A stretch of DNA of 64,000 bases from Strix aluco (Eukaryota; Chordata; Aves; Strigiformes; Strigidae): positions 48,817,330 to 48,881,329 of the forward strand of contig NC_133935.1 of NCBI RefSeq assembly GCF_031877795.1, given 5' to 3'. Position 1 is the stretch's first letter. Every line of letters starts with the position of its first letter. Positions 24,701-37,160 of the stretch are shown piece after piece. The notes beneath the pieces were generated by a model. It had not been told where the DNA came from, made no database searches, and saw nothing but the letters and a program-made list of their open reading frames with translations. A program made the translations under genes and the position numbers.

Positions 24701-27700
24701 ACAGTACTGGGTTCTTATAGCTGTTCACTATCAAAAGAACAAACAAAAAAAATTATATTCAATTTGAAGTTTAACATGCTCTTAAAATACATAATAATAA
24801 AATTATATGAATGTTTTCAACACCTGCTTCTTTCTTAACTTCATAATTAATGCTCAGATCAGTGAAATAAAAAAAAAAAAAAAAGGAAATTTGTTGTACT
24901 TGACAACTTCAGGAGAAATCCTTAAGTTTTTGAAAGGGAAAAATCCAGTATTTGGGAGGAGAGTGGAGGGAACAGACAATGTAATCGTCATCATCGGTAC
25001 CAAGCCTAGGAAGGTTTCAATATAATAGTTGCCTTCTGTGAAATAAATTCAAGTTATTGCCTAGGGGACAGACAGAATGACAAACATTTATTTATTTTTA
25101 AAAAACAAGTTCTTGAATACTTTCAAATTCACTTTTTCAAATTGTTGTTCTAGCTGCAGAGTTTTGTTTGCTAACTCTTTTCAATTTAGTACTACCCGAT
25201 CATAATAGTGAAAAAGCAGGAGATTCATCTTTTTTCCTTCACGTTTTGGGTTCTCTTTAGCCTTTAAAAATTAAAAGTTTTTTGGGAATATGAGATACAT
25301 GTATAAAAAGACAACAGTTACTTAAAAAAATATTTTCTGCTGAAACCAATGTTTGTGGGAATAAGAAAATTTAAAAGTGGCTAGCACATTTTCTTCCTGA
25401 GTTCTTAAAACTTTAAAAGAATGGACTCTACAAGCTATTTCAAATTCAGATTGTGCTATGTTTCAATTTACATGTGCCTTGTAAAAGAAACTGCAACCAA
25501 AGGAAACATTAATTTATACATGAGCTTCCATCCTAGGGTCATTAATGCTGGGCACTTTTCATCATGAAGCATTCCCATCTCAAGAACAACTGGCAATAGA
25601 CCACACTTCAAGTTTACTGAAAGACCTACAAAAATGGTATCTTTCACAGAAACTGTGACCTTGCAGACAAAATAACCTGTGTAAAGTGGAACGCATCTGA
25701 CGAAGAGCCAAATGTTTTCTTTCTGTATGACGGCCGTAACAGCAGTAGGATCCAGACCTAGGAAAATCTGAAGGCCCTTGAGAAGCTTTCCTGAAGCCTT
25801 TACAATTGCCTTGTTGTGGACCTAAACCATATGTGAGATCAGAGTCACGTTTTCCTGTGACATAATTGAATCTCCCTGCATGAACTGCATCACAGACAAG
25901 CTGTGAGCAGGTTTTTTTTCTTGATGCCCACTGTGTGAGCCCATTTGAAATGGGAGAGCTTGAGGGTGTGCCCCCCTAGCTTCCTCTCAAGTAAGAGGAT
26001 GTAGACTCAAACTACAGAAGCAAGTGGGAGACAACAAAATGATTTTTCTTCCCGAAAGCCTACAAAGTCTCCACTAAGAGATATGAAGTCCGTTGTCATT
26101 GCACCTTAAAAGTAGAATTAGCTCTCCACAAAGGATCATCCCAAACTCAGAAAGGGCTCTTTCTCCTGATACTTTGGAGTTCAGGAATTATCAGAAGTGA
26201 TGCCAGTGGCAAATTTTTTATATCTACATAAAAATATGCACAAATTGCTCTGTATTAAGTAAAACTCACCCCCACCCTTCCTCCAAGCATATGAATGCTG
26301 TCACCTCTTATAAAACTCCTTAAAACAAAACATTATTCTCCTCAAAACTATTACTTAAGATTGCTAACACTTAAAATACTTTGTGCAGGAACAGACCCAT
26401 CACATTTCTAGATTTTGCTTCTTGAAGACCTTTTTTTTTTTCCTACATCATCTGGAGTTAAAAAAAAAGTAAATTCGTTATTTTGCGTGGAAAGGTGCAA
26501 AGGAAAACCCAAGGAGCATGAAAGAAAGGTTTTTAAGTATAACGCCAGATTCATCCTGTATTTTAGGTCACTAACCTGAACGCTGTCAATTAATGCCTTT
26601 GCCCCAGAGAGACTGACCTCCTTCCATTTAGTGTGCAAGAAACAGTCCAAATTTCAGTTTTCTAAATTGCATCTGAACTAGACACTAGTAGGCATCACAA
26701 GTAATTTGCTAAGCAACTGAACACACTGAAATAGGAAAAACTAACTCTGATAATTTCCTCTCAAAGTTCAAAATTCATGGTCCCCCAGTGTTTGGATGTT
26801 CACATTTATACATGGATTCAGACCAGAAGCATCCCCAATTTAGAGCGGGTATTACAGTGACCATCAGTACACCTGCCCAGCACATGCTGCAAGACTAATC
26901 TCACGTGACAGAATACTGGGTGAGAAGGGTCACCTATTCAAAACAAGAAATCTAATTTCATTACAGTTGGATGAGTGGCTTCATACAGGAAAGTTACAGT
27001 GTCTTAACACTGATTTCTTTTAAAACAGATGTTAGTTTTAATCTTTTTTATGGCTTTCGGTATATGGAAACAAAATCACTGTCAAACACTTATAGATACA
27101 AACCACTCTGCAACTTACTTTTTATCTCCCTCCCTGTCCCTCATTTTTCCCTTAAGGACCTATTTTTCCTTATAAACTTTTTACAGAATGATACTAAATA
27201 TAAATAGATTTATTTCAGATTTGACATCCTTCATGTTTCATCATTTCCACCCTTGCATACCATGTTAAATATTGCTTGATATTTGATTATAACTGGTGTA
27301 TTTAGATACAACAGTGAATTTTCACCCTGCAAAAATATAAGCAGCAAGGATGAGATGCAATTTATAAAGCAGCCTATTTTTCCAGATCCTTCATGAAGAA
27401 TACTAAGGACATAATATGTCAAAGGGAAAATACGCTTTAAGAGGTACTGCATGAGTTGTAGATTAAATCCTTTATTTAAAAATTCACCCCAAAGAATGAA
27501 AAATTTGCATTACCTTTACCAGCCTGAAATCTTCTTATGACAGAACCTGAAGCTTACATGCTAGCTTTCGAAGGAATCAAGTAACTCCACTCAATTTGTT
27601 TTCTGTTTGCCTTATGATGAGCCACACAGCACAGAACCTGCCCCTCCCTGAAGCTCATTCCAGTACATCTTTCTCCTCTTTTAAACTCTCACAATTGGAA

Positions 27701-29455
27701 ATACTTGAAGAAAGCACACTTGAAGAATACTTGAAGTACAGCCAAATCCCTACGGATACATTATGATAATTTTCTCAGCTCAGAGTTTTTGAGCACTGTT
27801 GATGCTAATGGTTATTCTACAGCATGGAATAATTTCACCTGGATACTGTTACCTCAGAGATTAAGTACAAACTGAGAGTATAAATCTGAGCATTTCAGAT
27901 TATACACAGACAATTTCTAAGTAACTTATTACATCCTCTGCTCATTAATCAGAGTTGTCACTACAGCAAAGCAGCTTTAATTTTTTCACATAAAACAAGT
28001 TTTGGATGAAAGTGGAAGTCCTACAGGCATTTGAGACAGCAAACAGACTAATAAACAGAGGAACCAACTTACCACATAGGAGAAATGTTACTGAGTAAAA
28101 TAATGATTGTTTTATTGCCATTTTATTCCTTCCAGAAGATAGGTGAAGAAGGCTGAAATGGTACTCCAATCAGTCCTATGAGTTTTGCTGGTAGCCAAAT
28201 ACTGCTCATCTCATAACTGGCTAATACAAGAGATTAAACGGATAACCAATTTATCTGATGTGGCAAATCCTGTGTCTTCAGTGTCGTGATGTAATCCATG
28301 GTGGCAAATTCTATATGATTTAAGAATCCTGGTATCCTACTTAGGACTTAAAATAGCCCATACTTGGACCTTCTATTTATTTTGGCTAGCATATCTTCAC
28401 CACCGCGAAGCCAAGTTCTTGCAATTGGAAAACAAAACTTAAGGTTTCTGGAACACGGGACTCCCGCGTACCAGACCACACATGCACATAAGAGATGTAG
28501 CACCAAAATAAAGCATTTGCCCTGAACTAGTAATTACTGAGTGTGGTCAGCTCCAAGAGCCTTATTCCCCCAATGGTCACAAAAAGGCCTTCTTCGCTTT
28601 ATAATTATTTGGAAAAAAAATTAAGGATTTCTGTACATCAGCAAAGACTGAGTAATTTGCTTTAATGTTTGGAGACAGAACAGACGTTAAGAGGTGCCAG
28701 AGCTGGAATGTTCTCCCATGGAAACACAGCAGTTTAAAGTGTTCAGCAGAACAGGAAGAAACCCCTGTGAAATACAGCAAAAAGGGCATGAAACGCTCTC
28801 CTTGCCTGCCCATGCATGCTGTCATCCTTCAAATCAACTTCTCTTCTTTCAGGTGTCCTGAAAGGCCTTTGCCTTGTACAGTCTGACAAACAATGACATA
28901 ACAACAATTCTCCCCCAAATAGTAAATGCATTTTGGGGAGAAAGCATCTTAACAGTAAAGCAAGCTGAACTAAGGTCAGATATAACCCTTGCCCTTCATC
29001 CACTTGGGAACAATTATTAAGAAAATTAATATTGAAGGTGCCTAAGTATTAGAAGGATGAAAAAGCAGCAGCGCTAACAAACCATAACAGAGTTAAAAAC
29101 GACAATGAAGGAGATCCAAGAAGAGACTAAACATGCTGAGAAAGAGTTTGGTGCCGCTGGCTGCAATTATGGAAAACAAACTATGAATGGTAGAGGTGAA
29201 GTTTCAGAATCTAGTTTATAACTTTGCTTATGCTAACAGGTGGAGTTTTACCTCAACATTTTTATTAAATGAGCATGCTGTCAGACTTATGATTAAAATA
29301 CAGTAATAAACGTATGCTCCTCTTCTCTCTTTAGCCCTTTCCAAAGGAAAAAACCAAAAACAAAAACCAAAACTGGCATAACCCAAGCTAAATTGTAAAG
29401 CCTTCTGGCTCCTATGAAAACAAAATTATTGTAACCACACACAAGCTTCAGCACA
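21746..29455 (-). other. FRS2 intron 1, anonymous segment
   Basis: This is about 7.7 kb of AT-rich intron. I see A-runs (for example about 24866-24883), a short CA repeat at about 23951-23960 and no clear repeat family. A stretch at about 25500-26110 is less AT-rich and looks like unique sequence. A short GCATCTGACGAAG string at 25692-25704 recalls an old amniote repeat, but too little is left to call it. Open frames here (for example 23409-23693, 28743-29003) show no known motif or convincing splice context. Confidence 0.6.
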
Positions 29456-29459
29456 CAAG

Positions 29460-29600
29460 CTTGCCATTTCGGCACGCCGCCCTCAGAGTCCTCTTTGAAC
29501 AGGCGGCGAGGAGGCTGATGCAGGATTGTACTGGGAACTCGCCCTCTCAGCAGCATTCCTCCACCAGCACCTCCTGCCGCTGCCAACCGCCTGCTCCTGA
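29460..29600. other. Isolated CpG-rich spot within intron 1
   Basis: About 140 nt hold roughly nine CpGs, in contrast to the flanking AT-rich intron. On the minus strand an open frame of up to 104 codons (29293-29607) covers it. Its first part is rich in Arg, Gly and Ala, followed by RGRVPSTILHQPPRRLF. On the plus strand a possible donor (CTCACAG, then gtggct) follows at about 29608. I cannot assign it. It could be an alternative first exon, an enhancer, or a fragment of a retrocopied gene. Confidence 0.35.
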
Positions 29601-29616
29601 GACTCACAGGTGGCTT

Positions 29617-29637
29617 TCTTTTCTTTTCTTTTCCTAC
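29617..29637 (+). repeat. Short TTTTC repeat
   Basis: A pyrimidine microsatellite of about four TTTTC units directly follows the CpG-rich spot. Confidence 0.7.
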
Positions 29638-29639
29638 TC

Positions 29640-31300
29640 CTCCTTTTTAACACCCAGATCCTCACGACTCAATCTGTTTTGCTGTATATGTTTCAGTATA
29701 TTTGGATTCAAAGTGATCAGCAACTTTTTACTTCCTCCCCCTCACCCACCCCACCTTCGTGCTATATAAAAATACCCAATACCATTTAAAGAAGAGAAAC
29801 AAAACCATAAAGAAAAGCAAATTAGGAGCCTTGTTGGTTTGTTTAAATTCAGGACTGCCAACTGATCTTGAAGAGTCATTACGCAAATTTTGAAACAGCA
29901 TTAAATTAATTCTCTACAGTTCTTAAGAGTGATCATTCTAGCAAAATGCTCAAAATTAGGTTAGTTAAACATTTGTTGGAACACTGCTCATCAGTAATTC
30001 CTTAAAAAAACATGCTCATTCTGACAGAAAAGCTCTTATATTCACCACAATTACAGTAGAACTGAAGATTAAAGACCAACTCAAACAGCTGAGATAGAGA
30101 GAACTGCAGCAGGCAACAGTTGTGCTAACACTTAAATACTTCATGACATTTAAGACTGATTTATGTGACACTGATCCTACACCTCTCCACTTTGCTCTAG
30201 CATGACATTTGAAGACCCACATTCCCTTATCCTGCAGTATGGCACCCCATATTTTGGCCTATGCCAATGAGATATAAAAAGGTAATCACACATTTCATCC
30301 AGGTACTAGGTTGATACAACTGTTCTATTCAATAGGTGCATCCATAGATACACGACATTAAACAGAGTTTCAAATCTTCACCTCAGCACATTTTGAAAAC
30401 TCTAGGTCTTTAATGAACAAGCATCTTGAACAGGAGCACACAAGCTGTTTGCTCCACCATCCCCAAAAATCCGTCTGAGCATGTGGGACAATGTTCCTTG
30501 TTCTATTCTTTAATCGCTCTCCAAAAAACGATCCTCTTACTCAAAACTTTCAGAGAAACAAGACTTATATTTTACTTGGTATCATTTTTAAAACAACTTA
30601 CACACATGCAAATATTTTTCAGTTTCTTACTAAAACAATTTCTCCAGATCCACACCACCATACTGTTTTCTGTGAATGTCTGCCAGATTAACTACATCCT
30701 TTTAAAAGAAACAGCCGAACATCAAACTCCAAACTGCAACATTAGGTTAAACAAGCACTACTAAATTATTTTATTCTTGGAAATTCTGAATGTCTTTAAA
30801 AAAAATCCTCTGAGAAGCAGCATATACAAAAAGCATCATTTTTACACAACAAGAAAACAGCAGAAACAGGACCGAAGTTTTAAGCATCACTGCTACGGAA
30901 ACGCTTTCTGGATATAGGATCAAGGAGAAAAGCAAGGAGATGAGAAAACAAAGTAGAATGCTACAACAATTAAGTAATGGGGCCTAAGAGGAAGAGAGAA
31001 TCTAGCTTAATTCTTGAAAAGGATGTCTGGCTTGAAACTGTTTAAATAGTGAGTCAGCTCTCCAATATTTAACCACAAATGCCTCCTAAAACTTGAGGCC
31101 CACAGTTCTTGCCAAGTCTTCAAAGCCAGCAAAGTGCCAAATTTTGTAATTAAGTAAATGGCATTGAGTTTACATTTTGTAATATTTTAATCTCTGAAAT
31201 AGCGTTCATTCAAATGTTTCAGGAAAGGCTAAATTTTGCTTTCATGTGTTTGACATGTTTTGCACATGGTCTTCTAATACATCAATAGAAACAACACTGA
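29640..31300 (-). other. FRS2 intron 1, anonymous segment before the LTR
   Basis: This is AT-rich intron with no recognised repeat. Open frames at 30426-30764 and 30016-30222 have no motif. Confidence 0.6.
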
Positions 31301-31305
31301 AAAGC

Positions 31306-32445
31306 TGTACTGGGTTCACGTGGCAAGGTTTAGGTAGCGAGGGGGGCTACAGAGGTGACTTCTTCGAGAAAGTGCTAGAAGCTTCCCTTATGTCTAACAG
31401 AGCCAATGCCAGCCAGCTCCAAGAGGGACCTGCCACCGGCCAAGGCTGAGCCCATCAAGCGATGGGGGTAGCACCTCTGGGACAATGTATTTAAGAAGGG
31501 GGAAAAGTTGCTGCACAGCAGCAATTGCAGCTGGGAGAGAGGAGTGAGAACATGTGAGAGAAGTAACTCTGCAAACACCAAGGTCAGTGAAGAAGGATGG
31601 GAAGGAGGTGCTCCAGGTGCCAGAGCAGAGATTCCCCTGCAGCCCATGGTGCAGACCATGGTGGGACAGGCTGTGCCCCTGCAACCCACGGAGGTCCACA
31701 GTGGAGCAGAGATCCACCTGCAGCCTGTGGAGGACCCCAGGCTGGAGCAGGTGGATGCCTGAAGGAGGCTGTGACCCCATGGGAAGCCTGTGCTGGAGCA
31801 GGCTCCTGGCAGGACCTGTGGCCCTGTGGAGAGAGGAGCCCACACTGGAGCGGGTTTGCTGGCAGGACTTGTGCCCCGGTGAGGGACCCACGCTGGAGCA
31901 GTCTGTGCCTGAAGGACTGCATCCTGTGGGAGGGGACCCACGCTGGAGCAGTTCATGAGTAACTGCAGCCCATGGAAAGCACTCACACTGGAGAAGTTTG
32001 TGGAGAACTGTCTCCTGTGGGAGGGACCCTACACTGGAGCAGGGAAGAGCTCAAGGAGTCCTCCCCCTGAGGAGGAAGGAACAGCAGAGACAACAGCTGA
32101 TGAACTGACCGCAACAACCCCAATTTCCTATCCCCCTGTGTCACTGGCAGGGAGGAGGTAGAGAAATCAGGAGTAAAGTTGAGCCCAGGAAGGGGGGGTG
32201 GAGGGGGTGTTTTAAGATTTAGTTTTATTCCTCACTATCCTACTCCGATTTGATTGGTGATAAATTAAACTAATTTCCCCAAGTCGAGTCTGGTTTGCCC
32301 GTGACAGTAATTGGTGAGTGATCTCTCCCTGTCCTTACCTCAACCCACAAGCCTTTTGTTATATATTCTCTCCCCTGCCCAGCTGAGGAAGGGGACTGTT
32401 AAAACAGCTTTGGTGGGCATCTGGCATCCAGTCAGGGTCAAAACC
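31306..32445 (+). mobile_element. Solo LTR of an avian endogenous retrovirus
   Basis: This GC-rich block of about 1.14 kb stands out sharply from the intron. It starts near TGTACTGGGTTCACGTGGC and runs through a conserved body, a TATTTAAGAAGG box resembling a promoter, a roughly 50-nt tandem array, a G-rich tract, a GATAAATTAAAC stretch that may serve for polyadenylation, and GTCTGGTTTGCCCGTGACAG. It ends near GCATCCAGTCAGGGTC. I know this LTR type from the genomes of several bird lineages but cannot give a family name. No gag, pol or env sequence and no second LTR lie nearby, so it is a solo LTR left by recombination. The termini are worn, and I could not define a target duplication. It is antisense to FRS2. 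The many open frames inside are not genes. Confidence 0.85.
31697..32045 (+). repeat. Degenerate tandem array of about 50-nt units inside the LTR
   Basis: A CACnCTGGAGCAG-type core recurs at about 31699, 31741, 31792, 31843, 31892, 31942, 31986 and 32033, with spacings of roughly 42-51 nt. Between cores lie related strings such as CCTGTGGGAGGGACC. The units are diverged from each other, so the array is part of the LTR family and not a recent expansion. Confidence 0.8.
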
Positions 32446-35400
32446 AAAAACCTGCAAGGTCTTTGTTACCAAAATGTTAAGCAGATTCAGTAAGATGATA
32501 TCAAAACTAACACCACATCACTGTGTTTTATAAAAAGAAAGAAATAAGTAAATACAGTTTCAGTATGTATTTTCAGTATGTGCCCTTCTCATATCCATTG
32601 GTTCTTCTTTCACTATAAGCAAGTTCTTAGCACTTGGATATAAGGAACCTGGCCTTACCTGAACATCTAGCTTTTATACATGATTTTTGTTTCTTGGAAA
32701 ACTGACAATTCCATCCTCCCAAGACATCATTAAACCTGGGTTCTTTTAAAAATAGTTCCTCCTCTGTATTTTACCATTTCTTCCTTTACTGCACAGAACT
32801 CTTTTCATCACATTTGAAAGACTCCTGATTTTCTTAGTTCTGTTTACATGCCCCCTCATGTGTTTCTTGTACATTTTTTCTTTCCACTTTAAAGAGAAAG
32901 TCTAATAATCATTTAACTTTACGTCCCCTGTGACCCCAATTCATTATTTAAAAGGGAAAGGTTAACAATAGCCAGTTATTCCTCTAAATCAAATCTATGT
33001 AGACTCTTTACTGGTAGCTGATGGGAAGTAAGATCTTAGGGTACCTTTTGTCACCACTGAACTGCATCTACCAAAAAGCAGGTTTAGGTTATAATTTTTA
33101 TCTTTGCATTTGCAATGAAAGAACATAAGCACATTTAATGTGGCTGATTTGTTAAACCATTGTAACCTGACTGTGTAGATGCCTGTCCATGCTTTGGGCT
33201 ACACCAACTGATTAAAATTCTGATTATCAGGATCTGTCCAGCAGATTTAAGTAAAACCCAAGTACAATCATATTTGTGCATCCAAGCAATAATTTTCTTC
33301 TTTTCAATGCTGGATCTCATACAGTCAGCTTCTATGCAATTAAGTAACTACATCATCTTTAGTTTTGATTACTCCTTTGTTAGTGATTTAACACACTCCC
33401 CATTAGTCTAGCTGATCCACGCCCTAAAAAGTATTTTCCTATTTGAGGTGGAAGTTACCAAAAACTGTAGTTTGATCTACCTGTACAGTGGAGAGCTAAG
33501 TTCCATTAAATGAAAAATCTTTATTCTTAGTCCTTTAGAACTAACACAGCTAAAAGGTCTGTTTCCTTGTATTATATTTCCATTTTTTAAAAAAAGCTCC
33601 TTTTTGGGTCTTATAAAGTGTTTCCTTCTTGAACACTACTGAAACACTACAGAAATTCCTGTAGCGACCTAGATCTCTCAATACAGAGCCCTACAAGGCT
33701 TTATTCTCTTGGATGACTAGTATACCACGTTAGACAACTGTCCAATGTTAACATCACGCAGCATTTTCTTTTAGCAAAGAATAAACATACCTTTCTACAG
33801 AACCCATAATGAATTGTCCTCTTTGTATAAATCTCTTCCTAATATTGTAAAGATCTGTAAAAGTAATAAGATAAGGACATTCAACATGAATGGAAACATG
33901 GGTGTTTGTGTGTGTGTACGTGTGTGTCAGTGTCTACACACCAGAACACATAGCAGAACAAAGGTTAAAGCTTAGCTTGTCCTGATAAGGAAGAGCGCCG
34001 TTCCCAGCACAGCGCTCCCAGCAGTAAGGCCTGTTCTCTGATCAGACCACAGCACAGATCACTTGCCAGTGGAAGAGCCTGCAGCCCAATACAAGGAGAA
34101 GAGCACTGAGTTTACATCACACTGCATACAATGCTCCTTTTCCTGTTAGTGCATCCTCAAAACAGACTGTTGTCACATATTTAAAACATATATTTAAAAA
34201 ACAAACAAAACAAACAAAACACAAACCAGACAATGAACAGCTGCCCCTCCTAAGATTTATGGAGGCTGAAGATTGAAACAACACCACAACACCTGGTAAC
34301 GGTTAAAAGATATAAAAGATCATCCAAAAATCAGTTTGGCATCACTAGCCAATAAGGAACCTAGAGATGCCATGAGGATTTGATAGCTTTTTTCTTGTCC
34401 TGTGTCACTCACAAGGGATCCTGGCTCAGACACTGGGGCACAAGTCCTGCTGCTTGTTGAGCAAGTGGACACAAGAACGCAAATGAAATCTGTCATACAA
34501 TGAGCGTCAAGTAACTTAGAGATCAGAGAAACAAAGACCACCTTGCCCTACTGGAGGATCTTGCACTGGATTTTGTTATACCATTCTTCCTACAGAGATA
34601 AACTAATTTTACCTCTAATTAGTATTGTAAAATAATTGTCACAGAACCACTAGTTTCATTATAAAATTAGCTTGAGTAACCATTTGCTGTCTTTTATTTT
34701 TCAAAATAATAGATTGTAACGTGAGAATGCACATATGGCTTGGAAACTCAGCCACATTTTAAAATTCCTCAATACCATCAGTTGTGGACCTCAAGATTTG
34801 CTACTATTTACAGAATTATTTTTTTCCTGGCACACCTTTCTAAATTTTTATACCAACTATACCTTTATTACCTGGAAGAGTATGGTCTGGGGTGAGATGA
34901 TTTGAGATAGTGAAAAATGAAAAAAAAAAAAATCTAGTTTTATTCTTCTTTTTGTAAGACTTAACTCTTCCCAAGACATTACTGAAGCCTCTTCTTCAGG
35001 CATTTTACTGTCCCAAATTTGTAGTTTGAAAGACTGCTTGTACAGTGAAGGTATTAATTTTGAAGAAGTTTACAATAAAATGAAGCTTTCCTCACCAAAG
35101 AAGTCATATATATTTTTATTTTAAAAGGCCTTCCGTAAGATTCCTGCCATTAACAAGTTTGACTAGGTGTCCTTCAGAAAATAATTTCTGTGGAACGTTT
35201 TCAGGATTAAACTGTTGATTTTGTGTGTCACATAACATTTATATGACACAGAAAAGCCATATTCACCTTATTGTACTGAAATTACCACCTGTTATCTCAA
35301 GTGGCAGATAATCTTTAAGGATAAAAAAATAACTGTTCTGAACTCTTGTCCTGATAACACATGCATGTTTTCTAATCAACAACTATGATGCCTGAATATG

Positions 35401-36635
35401 CGCAGCACATGCTCTCACACAGCAATCATATCCAAGGTTGGGATTCATAAGTACATATAAAGACTCAGCTATAATTCTCTCTGAATGAGAAAAAGAGTGA
35501 CACAACTCAGCTAAAAAAACCGAAACAGAACAAAACAACAAACCAAACCCTAAATGAAAGTGCACTGGATTTTCCTGGTGCTGGGACAGTAGCCTTAATT
35601 TTCAGCCTCAAACAAACCTCACATACCTCCACCCCTCCTTGGCTATGGGGAATTCCGAGTACTGTATAGTGTCAAATGTTACCTCAAATACTGTAGCCCG
35701 CAAAGCCTTCATATAGGTATTTTGTTTCTCTACCAACTGCATTCAGTGGTAATCTCTACACATGACTTCACACTGACTTTATGTTTCTCTATTATTTTGT
35801 GAGTGAATCTTTTGTGCTGTAAACTTCTGCAGCTTCTAGATATTAAGAATGAGGTGATGTAGTTTAAAATACCACACTAAAACTTCAAACACTCTTGCAG
35901 ATTGAAAACAAGCTGATTTGGTTTATAGCTAGCATGGACAAGCTTGTCCTTGCCCATCCATTTTGCTAGCATCTGATGGCTATATTGAATGCCCATTTTC
36001 TCTCATAAAGAATTAATTCTAGAGACTGCTGAAGATGCCAAGTCTTTATTACTATTACAAGCCATGACTACGTCAAAGCAGCACCCATAGCACCCTTTGA
36101 AAATGATACGAATTCCACAACAAGGTCTTGTCTTTATTTGGGACTAAAGCCTCCAAAATTTACTCTCCACAGCTACAAAATTATTTTTTTTCTGATGAAC
36201 TTCCACACTGGAAAACACATACGTTGAAGGTGGGGGGACACACCAATCAACATGTGTGCTCCTAGGGTACACTACATTAATTCTTCATATTATACTCTCT
36301 TCATCAATAACACTACCCAAACAGATCACACTCGTGTTATTCTGTGCCAGCTGTGCTATTTAACGGATATTGAAGTGGTACCACTTGGTAAAGTACATTA
36401 GCTTAAAAGGTACAAACAGTAGCTCTTCTGTTACATTTTTTATTATTAAACTTCAAAAAGGCCTTGCAAACAAGACCAAAATAAATGTACTACTGATGCT
36501 CTGAAAACCCTGCAGACCTCCACGGGAGTTGCCAATTCTGAAGTATTCTTGACGTTAACTGCTTTATTGGCTAAGGCAGACAAGTTGTCTCCTTTATGAA
36601 GGGTCCCTATTCATACGACAGCCACCACATCTCCT
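32446..36635 (-). other. FRS2 intron 1, anonymous segment
   Basis: This AT-rich intron has an imperfect TG repeat at about 33903-33928 and a CAAAA-type repeat at about 34198-34225. I recognise no transposon or exon. A less AT-rich part at about 33990-34110 is unexplained. Confidence 0.6.
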
Positions 36636-36639
36636 AAAC

Positions 36640-37160
36640 CAGCATTCCTCAAACTGAAGTCCACAAGCTCAAGGCTCACTTACCTTCCCATCCCTCCTCC
36701 TCTCCCCTTCAGTTCGAGCAGCATTTTGCAGGAGGTGATGGAGAATTGCAAGGGTGCCAAGGGAGCAGAGGGGAGAGGTGATTGCCGAAACCAGGCAGGG
36801 GTAATGCAGCAGTAGTGTGGAGGGACAGGGACATGGCGCAGAGAGCAGGAGCAGGACAGCAGAGCTTCTTAGAAATACATGCAGCCACCTTTCAGGAGGT
36901 CACGCACACTCTTGCTGTCCCGAGGCTACACAACAACACAAGGCAGAGGTACAGCATGGGCTCTTCTGCTGTTCCTGGCCACAGGTGAGCTCTGGCTCTC
37001 ATCAGTCCCCATGGTGAGCTGCTTCATGGAGCAAGGCCAGCAGAAATTATACTTTTGGAAGGTTATGTTTCAGCCAGTTTAGCTTCCTGAGCTGCCTCCC
37101 TGCTAGCCTAGTGACAGAATTGGCACAACCAAGAGAAGGCAGGAATGTGCAGGGGGGTGC
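36640..37160. other. GC-richer block in intron 1, possibly an old repeat
   Basis: The block begins with ACCAGCATTCCTCAAACTG, which resembles the start of some old amniote repeats. It continues G-rich through AGGAGGTGATGGAGAATTGC and a stretch with few CpGs. Overlapping frames at 36782-37082 have no motif. I see no terminal repeats and do not assign a family. Confidence 0.3.

Noticed and set aside
25680..25760. Short GCATCTGACGAAG string resembling an old amniote repeat
   Set aside because: Only about 13 nt match and the flanks do not continue the pattern.
31375..31986. 203-codon minus-strand frame and overlapping frames in the LTR
   Set aside because: They arise from the tandem units of the solo LTR. 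None resembles a retroviral or cellular protein.
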